Assembly: GCF_003970865.1 (NCBI RefSeq)
Contig: NZ_RXLZ01000037.1
Coordinates: 1-51,642, forward strand
Length of the DNA: 51,642 nucleotides
DNA from: Stenotrophomonas maltophilia
GTDB lineage: Bacteria > Pseudomonadota > Gammaproteobacteria > Xanthomonadales > Xanthomonadaceae
Reading direction: 5' to 3'
Shown: positions 43,955 to 51,642 of the stretch, in pieces
Layout of the letters: every line of letters begins with the position of its first letter
Numbering within the stretch: the first letter of the stretch is position 1
The notes under the pieces: generated by a model
Database searches by the model: none
The model's input: only the letters and a program-made list of their open reading frames with translations
What the model was told of the DNA's origin: nothing
Made by a program: the position numbers and the translations under genes

Positions 43955-44440
43955 TCAGCGCCCGCGCTTACCGAAGCGCACCGCATCCAGCAGCACGAAC
44001 ACCAGCGGCCACAGGCCCATGCCCAGCAGCGGTGCCCACCAGTACGACCACGGCAGGGTGGGTTCACCCACCAGGATGTGCACCAGCGCGCTGACGATGC
44101 GGTCGTTGAACAGCAGGCCGCCGATGGCCAGCATCTGCTGTGACATCGGGAAGAAGCGGATGCGCGCACGGAAGCGCTGCAGGATGAAGGCCAGCATCAC
44201 CAGCCGCAGTGCCTGTTCGCCGAGCACGCCGCCGTACAGCAGGTCGGCGATGACGCCACTGGCGAAGGCGATGCCCAGGCCGACCCGCTCAGGCGCTTCG
44301 ATCACCCAATAGGCCAGCACCAGCGCCAGCCAGTACGGACGCAGCGGCTGCAGCAGCGCCGGCAGCGGCAGCAGGCCCAGCAGCAGCGCCACCACCAGGC
44401 TGGCCGGCAGCACCCACGGGTTGTCGCGCAGGCGGCTCAT
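43955..44440 (-). CDS. mreD: Rod shape-determining protein MreD
   Basis: The product has 161 residues and five or six membrane helices. It contains LPLPALLQPLRPYWLALVLA, YWVIEAPERVGLGIAFASG and YGGVLGEQALRL, typical of MreD. It links MreC to the membrane machinery of rod elongation. Its ATG overlaps the mreC stop (ATGA). Confidence 0.93.
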   Translation of the reverse strand: MSRLRDNPWVLPASLVVALLLGLLPLPALLQPLRPYWLALVLAYWVIEAPERVGLGIAFASGVIADLLYGGVLGEQALRLVMLAFILQRFRARIRFFPMSQQMLAIGGLLFNDRIVSALVHILVGEPTLPWSYWWAPLLGMGLWPLVFVLLDAVRFGKRGR

Positions 44441-45606
44441 CGCCGGGCCTCCGGCGTGGTCGGTTGCCGGCCAGCGGCCGGCACTACCGTGGGGCTGGCC
44501 GGAGTAGAGCCCCCTTGTTGTTCAAGGGGGCGCGCCGAAGGCGCGGGGTCAAGGGAGGATGCGGGGGCAGCATTCCTCGTCGCAGACGGGGATTGCTGCC
44601 GGCCAGCGGCCGGCACTACCGTCGCCGACCCGGCATCGGGTGGAGAGCCCCCCTCTTGTTGAGGGGGGCGCGCTGAAGGCGCGGGGGTAAGGTGGAATGC
44701 CCCCCCGGCAGCCTGGTTTGCCGAAGGCAAACTTGGCTGAAGCAATTCGCTGGCCGCAGGCAAGCGAATTGCTGCGCCCGGGCGCAGCAGCAGCACGTCA
44801 CGACCGCGGTCGAGCTGGGCCGCCGGCTTTAGTTCGCCGACCAGGAAGGCATGGGTATCGTCTGGACGCAGGCCGGTGATGCTGCCGACCGGGAAGCCGG
44901 CCGGGAAGCGACCACCGAGGCCGGAGGTGACGATCTCATCGCCCACTTCCACGCCGGCGCTGAGCGGGATGTCGCGCAGTTCCAGCTTGTCGCCGCGGCC
45001 GTAGACGATCAGGCGCACGCCGTTGCGGGCCACAGTCACCGGCACGGCATGGTCGGGGTCGGTCAGCAGCAGCACGGTGGAGGTGCCGCCGGTGACGCTG
45101 ATCACCTGGCCCATCAGGCCGCCGGCATCGATCACCGCCTGGCCGACGTGCACGCCTTCGCGGCTGCCGGCGTCGAGCACCAGGCGCTGCTTCACCGGGT
45201 CCAGGTCGATGTCCAGGATCGGCGCCAGCTGCACGTCCAGGCCACTGCGCTCGGCCACGTTCAGCAGTTCGCGCAGCTGGGCGTTGTCCAGCGCGGCGGT
45301 CTGCAGGCGGGTCAGGCGCGCGTTGGCCAGCAGCAGCTGGTTGCGCAGTTCACGGTTCTCGTTGACCAGCTGGCCGTGGCTGGCCGCCGAGTCCTTGACC
45401 TGGTTGCCGAGCTTGCCCGGCAGGCCCGCCAGTGCCCATACCGGCTGCACCAGACTGTTGGCCTGCCCGCGCAGCTGCGCGAGCCAGCCGGCCTGGTCGT
45501 CAAGCACGATCAGGGTGATGGCCAGTGCGAGATAAGCCAGCAGACGCAGCGGGCTGGCGGCATCACCGGATCGGGAAGCAACGGGAGGTCCGGCGTAGGG
45601 CGGCAC
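44437..45606 (-). CDS. mreC: Rod shape-determining protein MreC with repeat-derived tail
   Basis: The product has 389 residues, starting at GTG. A membrane helix (about 20-38), a coiled coil (about 70-115) and the two beta domains (about 125-275, with LDAGSREGVHVGQAVIDAGG and GDEIVTSGLGGRFPAGFPVG) are standard MreC. From about residue 285 the protein is unusual. It contains two copies of VVPAAGRQ and two of PAPSARPxxQxGGS, in one frame. These are translations of the GTAG palindromes (44464-44487, 44596-44619) and double-hairpin repeats (44508-44552, 44646-44690). MreC bridges MreB and PBP2; the tail would be periplasmic and probably disordered. It lies 121 bases after mreB. Confidence 0.95.
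   Translation of the reverse strand: MPPYAGPPVASRSGDAASPLRLLAYLALAITLIVLDDQAGWLAQLRGQANSLVQPVWALAGLPGKLGNQVKDSAASHGQLVNENRELRNQLLLANARLTRLQTAALDNAQLRELLNVAERSGLDVQLAPILDIDLDPVKQRLVLDAGSREGVHVGQAVIDAGGLMGQVISVTGGTSTVLLLTDPDHAVPVTVARNGVRLIVYGRGDKLELRDIPLSAGVEVGDEIVTSGLGGRFPAGFPVGSITGLRPDDTHAFLVGELKPAAQLDRGRDVLLLRPGAAIRLPAASELLQPSLPSANQAAGGAFHLTPAPSARPPQQEGGSPPDAGSATVVPAAGRQQSPSATRNAAPASSLDPAPSARPLEQQGGSTPASPTVVPAAGRQPTTPEARR
44464..44690. repeat. Two composite repeats (SMAG + double hairpin) inside mreC
   Basis: SMAG copies lie at 44464-44487 and 44596-44619, 132 bases apart. Double-hairpin copies lie at 44508-44552 and 44646-44690, 138 bases apart. Both distances are multiples of three, so the units keep one reading frame. 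All four have the same orientation. Further palindromes, GTTTGCC / GGCAAAC (44716-44732) and AGCAATTCGC / GCGAATTGCT (44741-44773), follow directly upstream in the gene. Confidence 0.85.
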
Positions 45607-45664
45607 GGCAACGATTCAACTGGCAGAAGGCGGAAGGGAAACACGCGGGCGCCCCGCCGGTGCC

Positions 45665-45685
45665 GGCCCACCCTCGTGGTGGGCC
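45665..45685 (-). other. Hairpin between mreB and mreC
   Basis: GGCCCACC-CTCGT-GGTGGGCC is an eight-base perfect stem in the 121-base gap. There is no T tract. It may slow or partly stop transcription, letting MreB be made in excess over MreC. Confidence 0.4.
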
Positions 45686-45727
45686 GCACCCCGGAGGGGC
45701 GCTGCGGGCGCAGGCAGCCGGGACGGC

Positions 45728-46885
<1,158 letters not shown>

Positions 46886-47057
46886 CTAGCTGAACCCGCG
46901 TCTTCACAGGCTTTCGGCCTGATCGGGTCTCACCCGGTTCTGGCCCTGAGCGGCACCAGCGGGTAACCTTTGCGCCGTCGGGCGCCCAAGGGCGCCGTTT
47001 GCTTGCCCGCTGAACCGGGCCGGCCCACCCCAAAATTCACCGCATAGGCTTACATCG

Positions 47058-47996
47058 ATGTCCGCTCTGATCTGTGGTTCTCTTGCCTTCGACACCATCA
47101 TGGTGTTCCCGGACCAGTTCAAGAATCACATCCTGCCGGACAAGGTGCACATCCTGAACGTGTCCTTCCTGGTCCCACGCATGCGCCGCGAGTTCGGCGG
47201 CTGCGCCGGCAACATCGCCTACAACCTGCACCTGCTGGGCGGCCAGCCGATCCCGATGGGCACGGTGGGTTCGGACTTCGGCCCGTACCGCGAGTACTTC
47301 GAAGGCCTGGGCATCGACCTGTCGCGCGTGCGCGTGATCGACGAGCTGTTCACCCCGCAGGCGTTCATCACCACCGACCACGACAACAACCAGATCACCG
47401 CCTTCCACCCGGGCGCGATGATGCGCTCCTACGAAAACCACGTGCGTGGCGTACCGGGCGTGACCCTGGGCCTGGTCGGCCCGGACGGCCGCGAAGGCAT
47501 GATCCAGAACGCGCAGGAATTCCACGAGGACGGTATCCCGTTCATCTTCGACCCGGGCCAGGCCATGCCGCTGTTCAACGGCCCGGAACTGCGCGAGTTC
47601 ATCGAGCAGGCCGATTACGTGGTGGTCAACGATTACGAGTCGAACCTGCTGCAAGAACGCACCGGCTGGGACGAGAAGGAGATCGTCAGCCGGGTCAAGG
47701 CCTACATCACCACCCGCGGCCCGAAGGGCGCGGTCATCCACACCCCGGAAAAGAGCTACGACATCCCGCCGGCGCACGAGCGCCGCGTGGTCGACCCGAC
47801 CGGCTGTGGCGATGCCTTCCGCGCCGGCCTGATCTACGGCATCCAGAAGGGCTACGACTGGCTGACCATCGGCCGCATGGGCAACCTGATGGGCGCGCTG
47901 AAGGTCGAGCACCCGGGCACCCAGAACCAGCGCTTCACCTTCGATGAGTTCAACGAGCAGTTCAAGCAGCAGTTCGGTTACGCGCTGGGCGCGTAA
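47058..47996 (+). CDS. PfkB-family adenosine/carbohydrate kinase
   Basis: The product has 312 residues of the ribokinase (PfkB) family. FGGCAGNIAYNLHLLGG is the first family signature and VVDPTGCGDAFRAGLIYG the second, with the catalytic Asp in GCGDAF. The form with NEKE-like VVNDYE (196-201) and this N-terminus is usually annotated as adenosine kinase in xanthomonads. Adenosine is the likely substrate, but ribose-type sugars cannot be excluded. It stands alone and is followed by a cluster of repeats. Confidence 0.88.
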   Translation: MSALICGSLAFDTIMVFPDQFKNHILPDKVHILNVSFLVPRMRREFGGCAGNIAYNLHLLGGQPIPMGTVGSDFGPYREYFEGLGIDLSRVRVIDELFTPQAFITTDHDNNQITAFHPGAMMRSYENHVRGVPGVTLGLVGPDGREGMIQNAQEFHEDGIPFIFDPGQAMPLFNGPELREFIEQADYVVVNDYESNLLQERTGWDEKEIVSRVKAYITTRGPKGAVIHTPEKSYDIPPAHERRVVDPTGCGDAFRAGLIYGIQKGYDWLTIGRMGNLMGALKVEHPGTQNQRFTFDEFNEQFKQQFGYALGA

Positions 47997-48020
47997 GCCG
48001 AACTGCCCGCGCATCCCACC

Positions 48021-48179
48021 TTATCCCCGCGCCTTCGGCGCGCCCCCTTGAACAACAAGGGGGCTTACCACCCGATGCGCTGCTGGGAATGCTGTTGGTA
48101 GGTGTCGACCTTGGTCGACACGCTGTGCCCTGGTAGGTGTCGACCTTGGTCGACACTGCCGGCCAGCGGCCGGCACTAC
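48021..48179. repeat. Cluster of double-hairpin and SMAG repeats; last copy supplies a stop codon
   Basis: A reverse double-hairpin copy (48021-48066) is followed by two identical copies of GTAGGTGTCGACCTTGGTCG (48098-48121 and 48133-48156). A leftward copy of GTAGTGCCGGCC type (48157-48179) abuts the last one. The TAG stop of the HAD gene (48176-48178, minus strand) is part of the GTAG end. The region separates two converging genes. Confidence 0.85.
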
Positions 48180-48799
48180 CCCTTCTGCTGCCAGGCCGCC
48201 AACAGCTCGCGGCAATCGGCGAAATGCCAGTCGGCGCTGCCGGGCCACGGGTTCTCCGGCAGGTTGACCAGCACGGTATGGGCGCCCGCGGCGCGCCCGC
48301 ACTCCAGATCGTAAGCGTGGTCACCGACCATCACCGCCTCTGCAGCCCCGATTCCCCAGCGATGAAGATGCTGCTGCAGGCCATCCGGCGACGGCTTCGG
48401 CACCGCTTCATCGCGGCCGATGATGTCAGCATCGTCGAACAACGCCCCGACACCGATCGCGTCCAGCGTCAGCTTCGCCAACGCATGATCGTTGCGGGTC
48501 AGGATGCCCAGCCGGCAACCCGCCGCCGACAGCGCGCGCAGCAGCTTCACCGCACCCGGCGCCGGCAGCGCCTCCTCGGCCAGCGCACGCTCGTGATCCA
48601 GCAGCCACTCACGCTTGGCCTGCGCCGGTGCGTCCGGCAGCGCCGCGATATGGTCGAGGATGTCTTCCTCCGCGGCGATCTCCAGCGCGTGGCGGATCGC
48701 GGCGAAATCATGCACGGCGACGGTCAGCGTGCCATCCATGTCGAAGACCCAGTGCCGGATCGCGGACAACGCGTGCACTGCGCTGCCCGCCGCAACCAT
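48176..48799 (-). CDS. HAD-superfamily phosphatase (Gph/CbbY-like)
   Basis: The product has 207 residues. HWVFDMDGTLTVAVHDF carries the nucleophile Asp and acid/base Asp; ILTRND, KPSPDGLQQHL and MVGDHAYDLECGRAAG are the remaining HAD motifs. A small helical cap lies between the first motifs. It is a phosphatase of small phosphorylated metabolites, with no assignable substrate. The ATG at 48799 overlaps the stop of the upstream lipoprotein gene (TGATG). Its own stop TAG lies in a GTAG repeat, so the last residues WQQKG directly precede the repeat. Confidence 0.87.
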   Translation of the reverse strand: MVAAGSAVHALSAIRHWVFDMDGTLTVAVHDFAAIRHALEIAAEEDILDHIAALPDAPAQAKREWLLDHERALAEEALPAPGAVKLLRALSAAGCRLGILTRNDHALAKLTLDAIGVGALFDDADIIGRDEAVPKPSPDGLQQHLHRWGIGAAEAVMVGDHAYDLECGRAAGAHTVLVNLPENPWPGSADWHFADCRELLAAWQQKG

Positions 48800-49530
48800 C
48801 ACTGCCACCACTGCGGCATGCGGCTGGCGTCGACGCCACCGGTTTCGAACACCGCGGTGCGCGTGCCGCCGGCCTTGACCGGGAACTCGATGCTGATCGA
48901 CTTGCCCTTGCGCGCCAGCTTCCACAGCGCCTTCTGGTCGGTGATGAACAGGGCAATGGCTTCATCGGTCTTCGGGCGCCAGGCCGCCATCGACACCGGC
49001 TTGCCGTCGTCCACGGTTACTTTCACCGTGCACTGCGGGCAACGGAAATCGCCGGCCTGCAGCACCAGATACGCATGCCGCTTCCACTCCGGATGATCGC
49101 GGAACACCAGCTGCACCGGCTTGGTGCCGCTGCCATCCACGTCCACCCGTTCCTTGCTGTAGATCTGCGCCGAAACCTGGTTGCCCTTGTTGCCCACCGG
49201 GATCTGGTTGTACTGCCACAGCGCCTGCATGCGGCGCAGGTCGCGCGCGGCATCGCCCTTGGCCTTGACCTCGTCGAAGCCTGCGGCGATGCGCTCGGCG
49301 GCAGCGGTGTCCTTGTACTGGTCCAGCAGCGAGGCGCCATGCAGACGCGCGCGTTCCCAGTCCTGCGCGGCCACGGCCATGTCGTACTGCTTGGCCACGT
49401 CTTCGGCCTTGGCTTCCTTCTGCGCCTGCACGGCAGCCGCGGCGGCTTCCTGCGCCTTGCGCTCTTCCTCGGGATTGCTGCAGGCAGCCAAGGCCAGGGT
49501 GCAGGCGGTGAGCAGGATCAGTCGTTTCAT
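48799..49530 (-). CDS. Lipoprotein of unknown function
   Basis: The product has 243 residues. The lipobox is LALAAC with C17. A charged, Ala/Lys/Glu-rich helix (about 20-65) that may form a coiled coil is followed by a second domain with VFRDHPEWKRHAYLVLQAGD, FRCPQCTVKVTVDDGKPV (a CxxC pair) and KSISIEFPVKAGGTRTAVFE. I do not recognise the family; the C-terminal half looks like a beta domain. ATG at 49530 gives the lipobox at normal distance. It is coupled to the HAD gene by TGATG. Confidence 0.8.
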   Translation of the reverse strand: MKRLILLTACTLALAACSNPEEERKAQEAAAAAVQAQKEAKAEDVAKQYDMAVAAQDWERARLHGASLLDQYKDTAAAERIAAGFDEVKAKGDAARDLRRMQALWQYNQIPVGNKGNQVSAQIYSKERVDVDGSGTKPVQLVFRDHPEWKRHAYLVLQAGDFRCPQCTVKVTVDDGKPVSMAAWRPKTDEAIALFITDQKALWKLARKGKSISIEFPVKAGGTRTAVFETGGVDASRMPQWWQ

Positions 49531-49584
49531 GGCGGAGGTCCTATGCGAGTGCATCCCGATTCTATCGGCAGCGAAAAGCGGATA

Positions 49585-49614
49585 CACCAACGGCGGGTTT
49601 CCCCGCCGTTGGTG
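49585..49614 (-). terminator. Hairpin downstream of the M1 aminopeptidase gene
   Basis: CACCAACGGCGGG-TTTC-CCCGCCGTTGGTG is a 13-base perfect stem without a T tract. It lies between the aminopeptidase stop and the start of the lipoprotein gene. Confidence 0.55.
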
Positions 49615-49633
49615 GTGAAGCAGTGACCGGCTA

Positions 49634-49655
49634 CCGGCCAGCGGCCAGCACTACC
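49634..49655. repeat. SMAG-like element, diverged copy
   Basis: ACCGGCCAGCGGCCAGCACT followed by AC is a leftward copy of the GTAGTGCCGGCC type with one mismatch in each arm. It lies three bases past the stop of the aminopeptidase gene. Confidence 0.65.
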
Positions 49656-49657
49656 GC

Positions 49658-51457
49658 TTACTTGGCTTCAGCCTTGGCCAGCATGTCCTGCACCGAGGCG
49701 GTGGTGATCGGGTGGTAGCCCGGCTTGGCCTTCTCGAAGGCCGCCTTGGCCAGCTCCAGCCCCTTCGGGGTCTTCACCAGTTCGGCGTAGATCGGCAGGA
49801 TCAGCTTGCGACGGCCGACACGCTCGATGAACGCAGCGGCGCCTTCATTGGCCTGCTCGTAGCCACTGCGGATCGCCAACGGGTACCAGCGCATGGCGAT
49901 CTCGCCATTCGGGGTGCCGGTGAAGTGGAAGGCCTTGTCCAGCGTGGCCAGCTTGTCCAGCGGCTGGGTGGCGCCAAGGCCGTCGATGAAGCGCACCCAT
50001 TCCTGCGTGCTCCAGTCGGCGATGACCTGGCTGCTGGGCACGGTACCGGCGCTGGCGAAGGCGATGCGCGCGGTATCGACGCTGCTGAAGTTGCGCGACT
50101 GCGCCTTGGCCGCGAACGCCGGGATGCCCGGCTCGTCCAGCCACGCCTTCAGTTCGGCCTCGGTCACTGCCGACGGATTCTTCGGCAGCAGGTTCTTCTT
50201 CAGGTACTCGACGAACTGGTCGGTGTTCGCACTCTGGAAGGCGTGGTCATCGAACCAGCCGCGCAGGAACGGATCGAAGGTCTCGCGGCCGAAGCGCTGT
50301 TCCAGGAATTCCAGGAACCACGAACCCTTGACGTAGGCAACCTGGCTGAGGGCTTCATCGGGGTCACGCTCGTTCAGCGGCGGCAGCGCCAGCGCCTGGT
50401 CGGCCGGGCTCATGTCCTTCACTTCGGCCAGCAGGTCGGTCTGGTCGATCTGCTTCTCCATCTCGGCCATTTCCTTGCCGTACAGGGCCTCGGTGATGCG
50501 GCCCTGGACGTAGGTGGTGAAGCCTTCATTGAGCCAGATGTCCTTCCAGCTGGCGTTGGTCACCAGGTTGCCCGACCAGCTGTGCGCCAGTTCGTGGGCG
50601 ACCAGCGAAACCAGCGACTTGTCGCCGACGATCACGGTCGGGGTGGCGAAGGTCAGGCGCGGGTTTTCCATGCCGCCGAACGGGAACGACGGCGGCAGCA
50701 CCAGCATGTCGTAGCGGCCCCAGCGGTATTCGCCGTACAGCTTTTCGGCGGCACCGATCATCTTCTCGGTGTCTTCGAATTCCTTGGCGGCCTTGTTGAC
50801 CATGGTCGGCTCGGCCCAGACGCCGGAGCGGCCGGAGATCGGCTCGAACACCAGGTCACCGGCGGCGATGGCCAGCAGGTAGGACGGAATCGGCTGCGGC
50901 ATCTTGAAGGTGTAGTCACCGTCACGCGCGGCCTTCGGATCGTTGTCGGCGCTCATCAGCACCATCACGTCCGGGCGCGAGACCACGTGCGCGCTGTAGG
51001 TGAAGCGCACGCTCGGGGTGTCCTGCAGCGGCACCCAGGAACGGGCGTGGATGGCCTGCGACTGGCTGAACATGAAGGGCAGTTTCTTGCCTTCGGTCAT
51101 CGACGGCGCCAGCCACTGCAGGCCCGAGGCGGTCGGTGCGGTGTGGTAGGTCACTTCCACCTTGGCCGGCTGTTCCGGGGTCTCGATGGTCAGCTTGCTG
51201 CCGAACACCTTGTCGACCGGGGCCAGCGCGAACTGCAGCGGGCTGCGCGCGCCATCGGCGGCAACGGCCTCGACCTTGGACACGGTCAGCTCGCGGGTGT
51301 CGAGCACCAGCTGCTTGGCGTCCTTCTGCTTCCATTCCAGGGTGTAGGTGGCGGTACCGCCGATCTGCTTCTGGTCGAAGTCCAGCTTCAGGTCCAGCGC
51401 GATGTCCTTGATGACGACCTTGTCCGGCTCGGCGTACGAGCTTTCGTCGTGGCTGCG
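49658..51457 (-). CDS. M1-family aminopeptidase (5' end lost at the contig end)
   Basis: About 600 genuine residues are present, beginning RSHDESSYAEPDKVVIKDIA. The GAMEN-like motif is FGGMENPRLTFATPT and the zinc site is VAHELAHSWSGNLV with the third ligand in WLNEGFTTY. The C-terminal leukotriene-A4-hydrolase-type helical domain follows (about the last 150 residues). It removes N-terminal amino acids from peptides; a periplasmic place is likely in this family but the signal peptide is missing here. The open frame continues to 51601, but everything past 51458 is adapter sequence, so about 25-35 N-terminal residues are unknown. Confidence 0.9.
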   Translation of the reverse strand, partial: RSHDESSYAEPDKVVIKDIALDLKLDFDQKQIGGTATYTLEWKQKDAKQLVLDTRELTVSKVEAVAADGARSPLQFALAPVDKVFGSKLTIETPEQPAKVEVTYHTAPTASGLQWLAPSMTEGKKLPFMFSQSQAIHARSWVPLQDTPSVRFTYSAHVVSRPDVMVLMSADNDPKAARDGDYTFKMPQPIPSYLLAIAAGDLVFEPISGRSGVWAEPTMVNKAAKEFEDTEKMIGAAEKLYGEYRWGRYDMLVLPPSFPFGGMENPRLTFATPTVIVGDKSLVSLVAHELAHSWSGNLVTNASWKDIWLNEGFTTYVQGRITEALYGKEMAEMEKQIDQTDLLAEVKDMSPADQALALPPLNERDPDEALSQVAYVKGSWFLEFLEQRFGRETFDPFLRGWFDDHAFQSANTDQFVEYLKKNLLPKNPSAVTEAELKAWLDEPGIPAFAAKAQSRNFSSVDTARIAFASAGTVPSSQVIADWSTQEWVRFIDGLGATQPLDKLATLDKAFHFTGTPNGEIAMRWYPLAIRSGYEQANEGAAAFIERVGRRKLILPIYAELVKTPKGLELAKAAFEKAKPGYHPITTASVQDMLAKAEAK

Positions 51458-51458
51458 G

Positions 51459-51642
51459 CTGTCTCTTATACCCCTCTCCGAGCCCACCAGACGGAGTCCT
51501 AGTCCGTGTGCCGGCGTTCGTTTGAGGAAAAAAAAAAACACATAATACCGCTCAAAAAGATGTCTATTTATTACATGGACATCACTCACAAATCCGACCA
51601 TCGCGAGGGGCGGAGATGAGACAAAAAAGATGAAACCTTAAA
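51459..51642. other. Illumina Nextera adapter read-through and noise (not genomic)
   Basis: 51459-51477 reads CTGTCTCTTATACCCCTCT, against the transposon mosaic end CTGTCTCTTATACACATCT. It continues CCGAGCCCACCAGAC (adapter CCGAGCCCACGAGAC), then eight bases GGAGTCCT (one change from index N705, GGACTCCT), then 24 bases matching the P7 tail at about 15 positions, then eleven A (51528-51538). The rest is AT-rich and unlike the genome. All of this is the end of a short-insert read, so the window ends at a contig end. Confidence 0.95.

Noticed and set aside
51459..51601. N-terminal 48 residues of the M1 aminopeptidase open frame
   Set aside because: Encoded by adapter sequence and read noise, not by the genome.

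Overview
The window is about 51.6 kb of high-GC chromosome from a gammaproteobacterium of the Xanthomonadaceae, most likely Stenotrophomonas (S. maltophilia group). The evidence is the gene content and order (nagP-nagR-nagBII-nagA-nagX, mreBCD-mrdA-rodA, YbeD-lipB-lipA) and many short palindromes that begin with GTAG. These palindromes match the SMAG family described in S. maltophilia. The left edge cuts through the end of an IS110-family transposase. The right edge is a contig end: the last ~184 bases are Illumina Nextera adapter read-through and noise, not genome.

Layout. 1-3.3 kb: IS110 remnant and a large autotransporter. 3.5-15.9 kb: an N-acetylglucosamine (GlcNAc) locus made of two divergent arms. 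The leftward operon is nagP (transporter), nagR (LacI repressor), nagB-II, nagA and nagX. The rightward arm is a glucokinase-family sugar kinase, a TonB-dependent receptor and a GH20 hexosaminidase. LacI-type operator-like palindromes lie between the arms. Together the products release GlcNAc outside the inner membrane, import it, phosphorylate it, deacetylate it and deaminate it to fructose-6-phosphate. 16-19.8 kb: VanZ-like protein, MidA-type methyltransferase, PTR1-like pteridine reductase, folK and an Anbu proteasome-like peptidase. 19.8-23.6 kb: a three-gene phosphorelay cluster. 23.8-28.4 kb: BON protein, Gfo/Idh/MocA oxidoreductase, a short 6-phosphogluconate dehydrogenase and two exported proteins, one unrecognised. 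28.6-34.5 kb: prc protease, lipA-lipB-YbeD and an LpxR-like lipid A deacylase.

34.6-46.8 kb is one long leftward cell-wall block: mreB, mreC, mreD, mrdA (PBP2), rodA, a second rodA-like SEDS gene, mltB, rlpA and dacC. It covers rod-shape elongation and septal or peptidoglycan remodelling. A 600-bp branched inverted repeat separates the second rodA from mltB. 47-51.5 kb: PfkB-family adenosine kinase, HAD phosphatase, a lipoprotein and a 5'-truncated M1 aminopeptidase.

The features that most deserve a second look are: the C-terminal tail of MreC, which is built from in-frame copies of two intergenic repeat families; two genes whose stop codons are supplied by GTAG repeats; the tandem SEDS genes; the branched palindrome island; the exported protein with a possible Tgl-like Cys/Glu arrangement; and the adapter artefact, which also creates a false N-terminus for the last gene.
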